A stretch of 64,000 bases of DNA from Apostichopus japonicus. Its lineage: Eukaryota > Echinodermata > Holothuroidea > Aspidochirotida > Stichopodidae. The stretch spans positions 29,908,168-29,972,167 of the forward strand of contig NC_092569.1 in NCBI RefSeq assembly GCF_037975245.1. Direction: 5' to 3'. Made by a program: the position numbers and the translations under genes. Under the pieces are notes generated by a model. It did no database searches and was not told the DNA's origin. It saw only the letters and a program-made list of their open reading frames with translations. Positions 1-14,276 of this stretch are shown here, piece after piece (within the stretch, counting starts at the first letter, position 1; each line of letters starts with the position of its first letter).

Positions 1-980
1 GAACTTGTAACATTCTAGCACTACCCCCTTAATAACCCCCTCTAAGGTCACTGTGCTCTGTCTTCCAAATCTACAATTCAGAAGCCTAGATAGATGTACA
101 GACGTGTCTCTCAGCAGAATTTTCGACCATCCTTTCACGCCTGGTTTTTCGGTCTTTGTGGACATTCTTTAAGTCAGAAGGAAGTTTGCTTCATCCAATT
201 TCACTTACTACATTCAATGAAGGGGAGTTACCTTTGGAAATTTGCCAAGAGCTACCAACATCAGAATCCCCTTACATCTATCTCTTTGTGTTCACCATGC
301 TCATTAACCTGTCTGTATTCTGTGCGTGTTTTTGTCCCGTTTGTTACTGTTACTTGTCATTTACACTTTGAAGAAAATCCTACCAGGATCGAAACGTCAG
401 GCCAACTTGCTAAATACACATTCTCCTACACAGGCTCTCTAGTAGATAAGCAGTTTTATTTTATTATGTTAACATCAGAAGATGGATCATAATTAATTTT
501 CTTTTCTTATCCTCTATAACGTGTACTAAAAAAATAACTAGAATTCATTCCAAGCTGCTCAAGGGGAGGTGCTAGAGGCAACCTTCGTCTCGTCAGGGTC
601 GGAACCCGGTCTCCATCTAATTTCCAGCTTCTTCCTAATGAGCAATAACTTTGACAGATATTAAATTGGTTCATCTTCTACCCTTCGTCCTAGTCTGAAG
701 ATATCTAACTATTATTTGTCTTTATACATTCTCCCATCCATTTCTCCCTCTACAGTACACATCCCTCTTCATCATTCTCTCTTGCTCTCTCTCTTCTTCC
801 ATCTTCCTTGATATTTTGAAACATCATACAGTCACAAATCTATCAATGGTAAAGTACGTCCATGTTTGTCCTTATTTTAACAATGCCACATATTGGCATG
901 AAATCTTCATCTTCTTGACTCTATCCCATTTCACAATTTACCAAACCACCTCCTCCTGTACCATACCACTGGAAGATCTA
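1..980. other. Non-coding, no gene recognised
   Basis: Short open frames occur on both strands, but none shows a recognisable domain, signal peptide or plausible splice framing. The sequence is AT-rich with pyrimidine-rich patches around 720-800. If the peroxidasin-like gene extends this far left, this would be intronic or exon-bearing sequence of that gene, but no exon was identified. Confidence 0.5.
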
Positions 981-1252
981 CAGTGGCGGAGCGTCCATAC
1001 AGTCAGAGGGGGCGGATGCCCCCCCTGATGGACTCAAATGGACTGCTGGCGCCCTTTTCAGCTTTTTACCTCTTTTTACTTATTCGCGATTATTGACTTT
1101 CTTATTGCGCTCTCAAATACCTATTGACATTTTTCACATTTTGTTGGTGTAATTTTCTGACAAAATGGCAGTGACACCTATCTATTCTTCGTTTATCTGC
1201 AAATTAGCAAGGCCCGGAAAGGGTCATTTCTGGTGATCTAGGGAGTATCTTT
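981..1252 (+). mobile_element. Truncated hAT-like non-autonomous element (copy A)
   Basis: It starts with CAGTGGCGGAGCGTCC, a hAT-type terminus (CAGTGGCG...), followed by a G-rich/C-rich patch. It aligns along its length with the reverse complement of the element at 20419-20796, sharing landmarks such as ATTCGCGATTATTGACTT and ATCTAGGGAGTATCTTTA. The homology stops near 1252, before the distal TIR found in the other copy, so this copy is 3' truncated or deleted. No transposase is encoded; it would depend on an autonomous hAT element elsewhere. Confidence 0.75.
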
Positions 1253-4200
1253 ACTCAACAAGTATGTAGCTAGATGCAAGGTGACTGAAACCTATTCGGG
1301 ACAGCATATATTCCAGTGCTCAGCAATACATGTACATTTATTTTACACTGTAGATCATGTGTACTTCAAACCCCTGAGCTCCTTTTCCAGTCCAGTGAGC
1401 TACTGTATCAATGTATTGTCTGGTTCTGGGATTAATAAATCCTCTCTGGGACCCCTTGTTCACTTGAACTGACCAGCTAAAGTTACCCTTTTTTTGGAAT
1501 CTTTTGACAAGCCTTGTGAGTAATCACAGGCATTGTGATTCCAACCTCTTTGATCAAGACAAGCCACCTCAGTCCTTTTACATCAATGCCGTAAAATAGA
1601 GAAGATACAACGTCAGGAAAGAGAGGTACTTGGTCTGTACTCTCAACTAATATTAATCATCATGTTTATATAAGGTGCAGTTCATAAGCACACAACGCTG
1701 TGTATATGACCATTAACACATTAACGCTATCAAACCCCCAATCTAATGTTGACTTTCATAGTAATCATCTAGTAAAATATGTACATCCTCATTAAAGCAA
1801 CTTTCATTTGCTAAATTGGTCTGCAATTCTATGAAAACCTAGTTTCCAGTATTAGAGGGATAGCCTAGACAATTGTTTCAGATTAGGCCAAACCACAAAT
1901 TATATATCCAACGATTACAAGATTATACCAACAACTAGATCAAATTGAAAAGTTGAAAACTATTCAGACTTCTACTTCAGTACTTCAAACTTGACCGCAA
2001 ATTGGCAGTAAAGATCTCTTAAAACTACCGTTACATTGTCATCAAGGTTTTCCCTCAGACAGCATAGAAAATTATAGCCAAATCACCTTCAGAGGCATAC
2101 TTTAAATATATTTTGAATTCTTCATCCTAGCTTGGAGTTAGCTTTTAGGTTTTAACTCCACGTTCCTAGATGTCCATTTGTCTGTCTGTCTGTCCGTCTG
2201 TCTGCAACACCTCCTCACCATCTGTCAACATGCCGCATTACCTTTACACGATTGGTTCTGTTAAAATCCGCCCTGTGGCAATTCTACTAGTTATCTACAG
2301 ATCAAACCAATCTTGTGCCACATATATGTAGTTCCCATATATGACAGGAAGCCAATAAGCACTGGTCACTTATGATCAAACATCCACTATGATTTTACTG
2401 CATCTATGCATCATCCACAAACAGTTTCCATTGATGACAGAGAATATTAGTATGATTGATGTTCGTCAATGCCTGGAAACAGTTTCTATGCAGAATAGGA
2501 ACCAAAACCTCTAAATTCTTGAGCCAGGCTCTCCTGACAACATTTTTTGATTAGATCAATCATGGAGGTAAAAACAGACCTCCATGGATCAATCAATGAT
2601 CAGCTAACAAGAATGCATAGACTATTCCAGCCTTTATCAATTATCTTTTAGTGAACACATAAATTTGCTTCAAGTTCTGGTCAATGAGAAGTTCCTTCTA
2701 GTCTTTAAAACGTTCTTCTTTTCTAGATTCTTTCCTTACTATCGTCTAATTTTTTTTTAAATCTTTTTATAGTCTCTAAACGTACTGCAAGAGTTTTCCT
2801 AGGTCAGTCAGAAATTAGTCCTAACTTTCTCAACTGAAAAGTTTTTCACTAAAGCACTAAGTCTGTAAAGTGCTTCACTTTTCCTTCTCCTTTGTTCAAC
2901 ACAGGAACCAAGTGATTTTGCAAATTACTGCACAAAACATCATATAAGTTAGAATATATAAAAAGTCTAGAAACTGGATCACTTTTGGTTGTAACTGGGA
3001 ACAGCTATATATCCCTATTCAAGAGCTGGATTGTGGTTTCAGACTGGTGTGTTTATTCAGAAATACATATGAAGCAGCTTGCACACAAAAGATCCCTTTG
3101 AGACTGGACACAGACACCCTTGCATACAAATCACCGGCACATCTAAACCACAGATAAGTCACCAAGCTAACAAAGGTCCCTTTTCACAGCTGAGTACAGA
3201 ACTTCTGAAAGGACTGGGACCTTTGCATCTAGATGCACAGCGGGAGATAAAAAAAGGCATAAACTTCTGGAGTTTACTAGTGACCCATCATATGGATGAA
3301 TTAGTACCAAAATGTCTGCATATTGTGCCTTATATGGAATTAAAAATCACAGCAATAATTCAAGAACTAGTTCTATAACAGCGATTTAGTTTTCAGATCT
3401 ATGAAAAGTTGACAAATTGATATGTTGCAAATTATTTAAGGACATTCCTATATGCTGAGATTTTCCTGATTTTTCCAACTTTTCATTAAAGGGTGTGAAG
3501 AAACGTCTAATTCCGGTAATTTCACCTAGTTTCGAATGAGGTGTAACAGAAGTGTTAAACACCACCATCGATCCCAGAAAATACACACAGCTTGCTACCG
3601 TCGGTAATTAGATACTAGTGTACAGTCAGTACATACAGCTGCGGCCAATACCCACAGCACAGTGTACAAACGATACAGCGATGGACAACTCAGGTCCAGC
3701 TAAAGATAACAATTAAGGTATCACGTTTCATTACTGTCTGCAATTTGTAGCGATACGAACAAAACGTCACTTGCAAGCAACGGAAAGTGAACTTTTTCAG
3801 AGGGCCGTACGCGGTTTGGGGCGAGTCTTCAATGCCTTTAACTGGATGGAGTCAGCAAAGTTGCAGTGGACCTGTCAATTTGCTTGCTGTTGAACAATTA
3901 TCATGTGATTCAACATAAACACAGTTTGGGGTGGCTTGTATTTGAAGCAATTGATCTGACATATGTAAATTCATGGAGCACCATCTCTTCTGGATTTCAC
4001 TGTCGGATTAACTACTGTAATTGCCAAGGAAGGAGAGCCAAATGGTTGTAAACCTACAGTACTACATGCGCAGTTTTCTAGTAACACTGAGTGCTGTCGC
4101 CAAGTCGGGCATCTCCCACTATACATCCCCCCCCCCCTCCCCAAATGGTGCCCTGCACTTCAATGAAATTTGCTGTGTCAAGCAACAAAAAAACAGCTCA

Positions 4201-6814
4201 GGAAGAAGATACACATTTTTTTTATTTCTTCTGTTCTATAATTTACTTGAATCTACTGTACAGTGTAACCTCCAAATTCTACTGATTTTAAGCTGATATA
4301 AGTTATGGAAATGATGACAAACTCCAGGGGGCTCACCCCTTGACACATCAGGGCCCCCTCCTAAGACTGAGCCCTAGACCCCACCAACAGGGCACCATGC
4401 TCTGTGGTAACATTGGGAACCAATTTACATTTGTCAGATTATGATCATGCAAAACTGAAATTAAAACTCAGTGCCAACTCAGCACCCAATCAATAATTGT
4501 ACCATACAAACACATTTTTCTATCAAATGAGCAAAATTGAAACTTATAGGTCTTAGCACTCTTGTCTGGTGTTCTGAGTCAAATGAAAATGACATTGAGA
4601 CACATACTGTACGCAAAGTATGAATGCAAACAACTATTAATCTTAAATTCATTGGCTAGGTATGATGTGATTATGTAGTCATGGTAACAAGATTTCTTTA
4701 CAACCAGTTTGCTGGTTTCGGTATCAGATGATTTTTTTCTTCTTAACTCTAACAATGTATCATTTCAAACATATGGCTCACTGAAGTCTCAGGGCAAACA
4801 ATAGCAGGAGACACTCCATCATAATAGTATTAGTTTTGGCAACATCTGTGCCATTTATCATTCTCATGGGACTTCCAGCAAATTGTTTTTGGGAACATTT
4901 TTTTGTTTAAAATCCTGGGAACTGAGGATTTTACCCTTTGACAGAGTAAGACAAAAAATCACAGAGGTACAGTATGCATATATAGTATGTATATTTTTAG
5001 TTTTCTTTTGTTTAGTGAGCTGTGTATCCAACACAGTTGGCCAAAACAGAAGAAGGAAAATGATTACATTACACAAATCTCAGGATAATAGTCAGAGTAG
5101 AACATAGTAGAAATGTTTTGCACAAATGCGAACCATGACAAAATGCACTTAAAATTCCACATACTGAAAGTAATCTCACTTATTTTTGGATTATTTTTTG
5201 GAAAAATTTCAGATCTGAACAATGCATCACTCTGACTACAAGGAGGATTCCAGCGGTTTCTTGGTTTTATAGAAAAATTGACATTGCAAATTTGTGAACT
5301 ATTTTAGGTTCCTGACCATTCTTTAGCACCCCCACACAGCATGCATCCCCCCGAAACATTTTCTTTTTCTCTAAAATTTTCTCATTTTTTTTTGTGTACA
5401 AATATATACAGGTATGCGTGTTCCACTCTTTGGACATTTTTGTTTCGTGATAACGATATGTACTGTATGTTACACATTTAGGCCAGAATTGATTCAGGTC
5501 TCACAGAGGATCGAGCATATGGTCCTTGAAACAATGAGAAACTGTTTATATGCTGTAGTAATTCTAGTGTATTTAGCACAGACATGGTCTATATGCAAGC
5601 AACCTGTCCTCCTCTCCCCCCCCCCCAACAACCATCCCAAAGCACATCTCTCAAATGAAACTACTTCAAACTAGCATGAAACCCTCACAAAATAATTTAA
5701 TGATTTTCTGATCAACGCTGCACCTGGTACTACTCATGTGTTAATGTCTTATTTGTCTAAGCCTATACATTGTATCACATACAGTACAGTAACGTGCTGT
5801 TTGTACCTTATTTTCTTCACTTTTCTTTTGCTCTCGCTATATTACTTTGTTCTCTTGTTTTATTTATTTATTTGTTTTTTTTAGTTTATTTGTATTTGCA
5901 TTGTGAAAGCATTGAAAGGATTTTGCTTTTTTTCTCTCCAGCCAAATAATTTGGCAACTGGTTCATAGTGGGACATTGACTTTGTTCCTTGAATAGCGCC
6001 ATCTTACAAAGAGGGTGCGTGGGTTTATAATTTATGACAATATCCTCCCTCTTTTCCCAACCAAGATGAATTCAAACTGCCAAACAAAAGTGCCGTTATA
6101 ATATGATAATTTGATTGATTAACATAACATAATACTTCCTGAGTTTACCATGAAGCATCTAATTATCAAGTCTTCCTAAACAACACCAGAACAGGGACCA
6201 TATTTGTCGACAGGCAGCACTATCAATAGAAAAGACAATACACAAACACACACACAGTGATCCCCTGTCTCAGTTTATAACAAAATGCTGCTTGCATCTG
6301 TTGGCCAAAAAATATCAATTTTTGATCACCAGCTTACACATCACTGATTTTCAATAGAAACAAGCCCTGTCCCATCCCTCCGATTGTATGGCCTAATAAA
6401 ATACTGAAAGTATTTAACCACTCTGCCCGGATCAAGGTGTCAGTCACCTCATGCAAGCTGTCTGTAGAATTTTGTAGTTTCATCAGTCTACAGGTCTGTG
6501 ATCGAAACTGCCTTTCGCACTGGTTCGGAAGTTTTAAGTCACCCTTAACAAATCGTACCTCCCAGTTTGTTGAGAGGGTGGGGGAGGGGGGGCTGGGATG
6601 TTGGGGTACTGGCCCACGGGGTTCAGACTATAGAACAATCGGGTCAAGCTGTTTAGTTTATCTTCACATATAATTGGGTACATTCTCAGTCATTACTGAC
6701 CTCCCCTACACTTTAGCTCCTGTAGAAAATGACGAAATCTGTGAAGGGGACAAGTGCGTTGAGAACTTGAGAAAGGGAAACAATTTTTGTTGGTGACAGT
6801 TATAGGCATGTTGA
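1253..6814. other. Non-coding stretch, no gene recognised
   Basis: Many short open frames were examined and none has a known motif. The only structured item seen is a (TGTC)n run at 2181-2204. Simple C-rich runs occur near 4127 and 5618. It lies downstream, in minus-strand orientation, of the peroxidasin-like first exon and may be intron. Individual leucine-rich-repeat exons (typically 72 bp) could be hidden here; none was identified by eye. Confidence 0.45.
2181..2204. repeat. (TGTC)n microsatellite
   Basis: Six tetranucleotide units of the TCTG/TGTC type with one C substitution, directly readable. No functional meaning is implied. Confidence 0.85.
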
Positions 6815-6920
6815 TACCTGCATTCTCGTATACATGAACACCTGCATTCTCGTATGTACACCTGCATTCTCGTATGTACACCTGCATTCTCATATGTACA
6901 CCTGCATTTCATATGTACAA
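6815..6920. repeat. 20-bp minisatellite
   Basis: Five tandem copies of a ~20-bp unit with core ACACCTGCATTCTCGTATGT; the last copies carry small changes. The open frames crossing it on the minus strand, which read as repeats of ECRCTYENAGV-like residues, are by-products of the repeat. Confidence 0.9.
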
Positions 6921-6997
6921 ATACATTCTCAAACACACACAGAGCTTTATGCTGCTCCTGACCATGACCATCAGCTGAATTAATATAACCATATCAA

Positions 6998-7055
6998 ATT
7001 TGTTTTTGATTAAAATATATATTTTATATTTTATATATTTTAATCCAAAACAAAT
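6998..7055. repeat. AT-rich inverted repeat (hairpin)
   Basis: Left arm 6998-7021 (ATTTGTTTTTGATTAAAATA...) pairs with right arm 7032-7055 (...TTTTAATCCAAAACAAAT). This gives a 24-bp stem with one mismatch and a 10-bp AT loop. It could be a cruciform-forming site or the collapsed remnant of a small TIR element. No duplicated flanks were noted. Confidence 0.85.
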
Positions 7056-8301
7056 TATTCTTAATCACAATTGTCTACTAAACTGTAACATATGGTACAT
7101 TGATCAAATCACACAATGTACTGCAGACACATATAGTTGAAAGACTTGTTAGCTTCCTGAAAGGAAAAACTATGAAGTCACTATTAGTGACCTTGCAAAA
7201 TTGTGATGGGGACTGACGATTGCAAGGTTGGCAATGCCTATAACCGGGATCGCAAAGTCGGTAATTACTAAATTAGTGTTGAAATCATCCAACATGGCAG
7301 AATACAGAAACGTACTCAGAGCCGAAGCCAGAGTGAATTTATCAGGTCACACATCCGGAGTCTGTGCAAGATAAGTTCTTCAATCCCGCCCTCACTCCCT
7401 TCTGGCAAACATTTGATACTGTAGTTTTGATTATTTGAGGGGATGTACAATTATGCAGGTTTGGAAATTCTGTGATCTATGGCTCAACAGAAAGTAAGTT
7501 ACATGCAAGTGTGTCAGCCTTTCTAAAATTGGGTTTTTCCACAAAAGTGTAGTCAAACAATGATACATATAATAAACAGAACTTATGTGCAGTAAATCTT
7601 ATATTTATTATATGTTGTTAAGACATTGCAATTTATGTCTATCGAGTATAATTTGCTAGAATTCTTAAGATCAGAAAAGTCTTTAAGTATACTATAATGG
7701 AACCCACCATGCTACCCATGGGTCTATCAGCACATCTAATTTTATAGTTTGAATTGTTTCATGTTCCACTTCTTTTTTGTAGATGACACCAAAGGAAGAG
7801 AACTAGTGCCTTTACATGGTCACAGGTTCACACTTACCCACCCTTCCTGTCAAGACCACCCACCTCACTGCCCAAAGCATAAATAAATGAAAAACCCAAT
7901 TTTCATATCATTTATTTTGGTTTCTCTGCAACCTACCAGAAGAGAAGCTGATCAAAGCAACCCTATAAAGTGTAGTTATATGTGAGGTCATGGATAACAC
8001 CTTAAATAATAAGGTGTTCTAAAATAAACCTTGGTGTGGTATGACATCCCATGTTTACCTGATAGAGTAGTCTTCAATTCTGTGTGCAGTTAACTGTTTA
8101 CTGTGTGACCAGTGTCTTCATAGCAGGGACATATATCTGACACATTCTTTTCCCCTTTGTAATTTTTTTTCTTTTTAGTTTCATGCTGCTTCTGTAAATT
8201 GTGGATCATATATAGTATACACTATAAAAATGGCAAAGTTTTCAAATTGATTACATACCGAACGTACGGTAAGTTAAAGCACCATGCACTTAAGTTTTGT
8301 A

Positions 8302-8745
8302 CTGTGTACTGGAACTTGAAGTGATGGAAAGTAGCTCAACATGCTGTCCATCAACTTCAAGTGATGTACAGTGATTATTACTATGTACTGTTACTTCAAG
8401 TGCTGCCCAGTAACTTCAAGTGATGTTTAGTAACTTCACATGCTGTCCAGTAACTTCAAGTGCACATACAGTTAATGTCGTACTGTACAGTAACTTCAAG
8501 TGCAGTACAGTACCTTCCAGTGATGTGCAGTGACTGTACTTGTACTGTTACTTCAAGTGCTGTATAGTGACTGTACTATGTACTGTTACTTCAAGTAATG
8601 TATAGTAATTTCATTTACTGAGCAGTAACTTCAAGTGATGTATAGTGACTGTACTATGTACTGTAACTTCCAAGTTCTGTCCAGTAACTTCAATGTACAG
8701 TGACATCATGTACTGTAGTGTGACTTCAAGTGCTGTACAGTAACT
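8302..8745. repeat. Degenerate minisatellite built on CAGTAACTTCAAGTG
   Basis: About 440 bp made of diverged copies of the motif (C)AGTAACTTCAAGTG(A/C)TGTAC, interspersed with CAGTGACTGTACTATGTACTG variants. Spacing is roughly 20-25 bp or its double. Copies are imperfect, implying an old array. No coding frame runs through it convincingly. Confidence 0.8.
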
Positions 8746-9239
8746 GAAGACTTTGATCTGTTATTCCATTCAACCAAAATCGCAGCATGAATGTTTGAAG
8801 ATAAATTTGCCAATGAAACTCTTTCCCACATAAATCTTCTACATGAATGGAACTACAAGGTTTCATATTCCAAGTACTACTTATGGCAATCCAATTAACC
8901 TTGATGACAAGTGATACCATTCTATTTAAAACCAACCCAAGAGCAAACTACTGAACTACCTGATAAACACTTATTTTGTCTGACCTCTCTGATATGGTGT
9001 CAAGCCACTGAAGTAATATCTTCCCCCATTTTTCAGTTTAGTAGGTTAAAGATCAAACTTACCAGCCTCTCTCTATTTCTCTCAGACACACCTGAGACTT
9101 CCCACTCCCACCTACAAATGATTCCAACCAGACAGTTTGTCTTACAGCATAAATTAGTTCAGGGACCATATATGAATGGATGTTCAGCTGTCCCCTGAAG
9201 TATAATAGTTGCAAATTTTAATCAGTTTTCACAGTTTAA

Positions 9240-9461
9240 TAGGATTTGCATTTTGTGTAACTTTCGTCTATGAATCCCGCCAACTTGTGACCGAATATGG
9301 ATCTGCATGTGTCTGTCTGGTTCAGATCCAGACCTCAAAGTTTGTGGCTGTAGGGGAAACTGAAAATCTGGTTCTAATTTTAACTAGACGACGGGAAATA
9401 ATTTCCGTTTTCTGCTTTCTGAAATGGACAATAAAGTTTCTATCTATCTATCTATATAGTT
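9240..9461 (+). mobile_element. Possible retroelement 3' tail ending in (TATC)n
   Basis: The segment ends with ACAATAAAGTTTCTATC followed by TATC repeats (9438-9460). This arrangement is typical of the 3' end of CR1/L2-like non-LTR elements or SINEs that mobilise with them: a short conserved tail followed by a tetranucleotide repeat. No reverse transcriptase is encoded nearby and no TSD was recognised. It may equally be a plain microsatellite. Confidence 0.35.
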
Positions 9462-9464
9462 CTA

Positions 9465-12400
9465 ACTTAAAAACATGTTCTCTTTGAGTTGATTTCCCCT
9501 CAATTTCTGGATGCCATTCTATACCAAGTTGAGGTGATCACTAAGTTCACATCACTAAGTAGTGGAGTATGTTCAAGTTATGAAGATTATTTAAGATTAA
9601 TTTTCTTGTTACAGGGTACATGAACATTATTAAAAGTTACATAAGAGGGTGATGAACCAAAACCGCTACTGGATGGAACATTAGCACTCATTTTGTGAAA
9701 ACCAAAAACACAATCCTGTTTTCTTTTTCAACTCAATTCAAATTTATTTTGTCACATGTACAGTACGTAACAGTCAAAGCAGGTGACTTGTTTACAAAAA
9801 TAGTAAGTGCATATGTATGATGGACACTAAGAAAATAAAAAACAAAGGTTGTTTATCAAGTTAATGACCACAAGAAATACATATACAGGATGAACTTTGA
9901 AAAAACAAAACAAAATCTGAATGAGACTCATTGTTTGGTTTTTCCTCAACATTTCAAGAACAACATTTGTACGAAATGTGAATGTCTAAACTCTAAACAC
10001 AGTATGCCAACAGTTGGATGAGAACTTGTCTGTGATATTCCTGAGCAAATTATTACCATATATATATACTTGGATCAGTACTGTACCTAAAACCTTGATC
10101 TCATACAGAGTTGAGTGGGTGTTCATGTCAGCCAGAGATATTCTAACAGGATTAACCTACCAGTGTGTGTCATAGTAATTGTACTTGAAGTGCTTACAAG
10201 ATCCCCACTAGCTAACACCCTGTAATATCTACATCAAGGTCTGTCTGTACCTCCAACTGCCACATCACACACAACCTCTTGACAAATTCACAACCACAAA
10301 AGAAGTGACTTTCTCAGCTTTTTAAACTTGACCAAGTAAAGGTCAAGAATTATGCTCCTTTGGTGTATTGCTTGCAACAATTTGTAAGAGGGACAACCTG
10401 CTGGGCCAGTCCTGCCTGTAGCTCAAGGTTTCAATTTGCAGACTTTTACTCAACAGATGGAGGCCATTTGGCAAGGAGAAAAAATATACACAAGAGACTG
10501 GAAGAGACAGCTTGGATCATATGATGAGGAAATGTCAAAGACAAGCTGATAAGGACAAACTGTAATGAGGCTGTTTTCATTCATTTTGTAAGGTGTTGGA
10601 GAAATAAACATTTCACTTGTTACAAGAACTTGAAAGTTGGATACAGGTCTCTCTAGCTTTTGAACAATATATCAAAAGCAATATATAAAAGACAAAAAAA
10701 AAACCAACATAAAAGGCTGATGTGTAACTTCACTGCCATTGAAGCAGTTTAACTACAGTGCCCAGGCTCAAAGCCACTTTATTTCTCTGTTTCTTCCCTG
10801 ATTTGATAACAGTTAGAAAATTAGGTACTATGGTATCTTCTAACAAGCTTTGAATGTTTCCTTCTTTTCTATTGTTCATTAATAGCATCCAAGAGTTGAC
10901 TCCCCACCTTGTCAAAAAGACAATGCAGTATTAAAGGAGCTCCCCAAATGTACCAACTGACTAGTTGAAGTTAACCAGTAAATAGGAAACTCAGAAAGGG
11001 ATTCCACTAATGAGACAACCAACTGGACTTTATATCATGACATCTCTTTTGTCCCTTGCTAAATGGCCTTTATCTGTTGGGACCAGGATATCAGGTACAC
11101 CCAGAGTTGATAGCCTTTACAATATCCGATACAGGTACCCCTTGCATTCTCAAGTGCAAACAAGGCTAAATACACCATCTCACTGAACTTCACCATTTGT
11201 CTAATTTACACAGTCTAAGGAATACTGACTTACTTCTTAAAAATTATCAACGTGCATGTGTACATTGAGGCCGAGCTTAAAAGGAAGGATACATTCATAT
11301 GTGACAAGTTAACAAGTTTCGATTCAACTTTTTTCATGGTTTTACTCAAGTGCCCCATATATGGTTACTAAATTGAACTGTTCACCTGCAGTGCAAAAAT
11401 TACATATACATCTGTTTCTAACACACATTGGATTACCCAGATTACTACTACCCTACCTGTATACCAACAAGCACCCTGACCTGGTAAGTACTGTATAGCA
11501 GTGATCCCTTTGGTGCTTAGGAAACCTACACAAGGGAGTTAGGGTGTAAAAAGAGAGGAGAATGTACTGTGTCTGTTTTGTGTCTGCAGGTCAACAGGTT
11601 ACCATCTATGGAAAGGATGTTTGTTTATAGATAGCATCCCACAGGAAGACTATGTACCTGTGTAGCTTGGCAACTATCTGTTGAGGCTGTGAAAACACTG
11701 CCTGCATGGTAGAATCTGACAATCTACTGCTGGAAATATCTCTAGTACATGTGCATCCAGTTTGAAATATCTTGCAGTGTGAATGGATGTCTGTCCCATT
11801 TGATTTGCATTGTGACTCAGTATATATATATAGTAAACTTAAAATAGTTTGTTCAGATTATATGTATACTGTAAACCAGCACATACATACATGTACAAAC
11901 TAGGATGATAAACAATGTCACAGATTCCCACCTGAGGCTCTGTTTGATCATATAGATAAATTGCACCTTAAGACAAGTATAGTAACTTGGCACCAATAGT
12001 CATATTTATCAAAGTCAAACAGAAAGACTAACAGAAAAGCAAACTTCATATCGTGAACTTTCCTCTGAACCCGCACATAGCGTAAATTTATCTGTGACTC
12101 ATGTACCATGGCGAGACTGAGGCTTACCACTGCACTGTTTGCAGACATAATTACTAAAACAAGGGTATGCAATTGATGATCTAGCAATTGAATTAATTTT
12201 GGAAAAGTTTAACAATAACTGCCACAATCACTTTCCCTATGTAACAAATGCTATATCACTGAGGGCTCTAGAGGTAACCTTTGATGTAGTCTCCTAAGGA
12301 CCCAAGATCTTAACATAATCTTTTGACCCTAACTGATGGAAACAGTAAAGGACAATTAAAATGTGGCCAGGTGTTTTGTTGACATTACCCCTTCAAATGT

Positions 12401-14276
12401 GCATGAACACTTCTGAAAGATATATTTACTCTCTTCAGACTAGTGCTGCTCAAGATAACTTGTGATTTATTGTACAGTATTATTCCCAGGTTACACCAAA
12501 TGTAGGGGTAAGTAGAACATGATTGTTACCTCCAAATTGAAAAAAAAAAAACTAATAAAAACTGCAGAGAACAAGCTAGTTATATACGTCAACATACATG
12601 TGTAAGATATGGGATTCGTGAACCAAAGATGAAGTCGCTGGAGTTTGTTTCACCAGATTTTCTATTTTGGGGTGGGCAATACTGACTTCAAATGACCTTT
12701 GACCTCCAAGAAAAACTTAACAACCAAGACCTCACTGAGAGCTAGGCCACTTCACACCAACTTATTCAATGTGTGATATATTTGCACATTAAATATAACC
12801 CAGTTTGACTTGTTTTCAAATTTTGACCACAGCAGACCTATTAGAAGGCAGTAGTCATGAATGGGCAGTGATTTCCAATCAATTGATGAGTGCACTTTAA
12901 ACTGTAGTAATTGATAAAGCTGACTAAACACTAATATTTTTATCTACTGCATGATAGCTAGCTATGTCAGATGCAATAAATTTGTTACAGCCAGGAAGGA
13001 TACAGCTGGGGGGAAGGGGGTGGGGAGGAAGGGGGTGAAGTGAAGAGTGGCGGGGTTAAGGTCAAGGAGAGGTCATACCTGACCTTACGCATCTATTGAT
13101 ACTGAAAATGTCTGTTTTGATTACAAATTAGTGTGATTATATATAAAGGGATTTTATCAAAAATTTACAAGAACTCAAATAACATGAGTTGAGTGCAGCT
13201 CATACAAAATGTGCAAAACTTAATAAGTTTAGATTTTCAGCTTTGCAGGTACTTTACATAGTTACTGCATGGATGTTACAGTGCACACAATTTACTGGCC
13301 TGAAAAATGTGTGCTGTAAGTTTGCCGTGGTAAAAACGGTACGTCCAGTTATGTATGTGAGTGCATTTATTCTTAACCACAGTATTAACTAATATCACCT
13401 GATCATGGTAAATGGGGGGGGCTTACATTTTATAAGAAGTAATTATTATTAGAAGAGATAAACACTTGACTATTTGCAGAGATTGTACTAGTCAAACTGA
13501 AGTCAAATGATAGGCTCTTCAAGGTTCTGTCTTCATATCTCTTTAACAGCTGTTTAACATAGGGAGACAGGAAGAGAGCTACCTATTTGGGTCAGGGCTG
13601 TTACTTCACTTGGCTGTTGGTATATACCACTGTTGATCTTTTCAAGAGATCTTATCTCATTGTACAGATTAGCTATGTCTATGTACATGTGTGTGCGCAG
13701 TGCCTATAGAAATATATGCTTGTTGCTATCTGACAGTGTTAGCAATGTCAGAACCATCAGTCCTGAGAGTGATGACGACGTTGATGTAATCAACACAGAA
13801 TTGAGCCTGAATGCATTCAGTCAGTGTTGATGACAAAACATATAAAAACAACAATGAACAATATTATTTGCCACCCCACTTTGCTCTCAGGGTAATCAAA
13901 TTCATGATTCAGATTTTACCTTCAACTCTATCTTAAAATTGTTCTTCAGTTGTCTCTGAAATAACTCAAATAAGTTTGCGTAATTTCAATCCACTCTGAA
14001 AACAACCCAGCAATTTTGGAAACAATCTTACTGGGCGTGACACTGACTTTTAAAAGTATCAATTCATTAACTTCACTCGAAAATGGGAACTGACAGCAGC
14101 CCACGAATGATATACGGTTTTAACAGATCGCTACAGTAAAAATTAAACTTTACACGACGTGTTAATTGAGAATATTTCCAGGTAAGTGTGTGTATGAGTA
14201 TCTAGCATGCTAATAGGATCACATGTCAAATACCGTTATATTGACTCCCTTTGGGAGTTCCAAGTAAATGCATACA
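9465..14276. other. Non-coding stretch, no gene recognised
   Basis: AT-rich sequence with only short, unrecognisable open frames on both strands. It contains small homopolymer and TA runs (for example near 11820) and a G-rich patch near 13008-13060. It is probably intron of the minus-strand peroxidasin-like gene, but this is inferred only from that gene's direction. Confidence 0.45.

Noticed and set aside
12051-12187. Minus-strand frame (MLDHQLHTLVLVIMSANSAV...) as a further peroxidasin exon
   Set aside because: No leucine-rich-repeat spacing, Ig or peroxidase motif, and no convincing splice sites at its borders.
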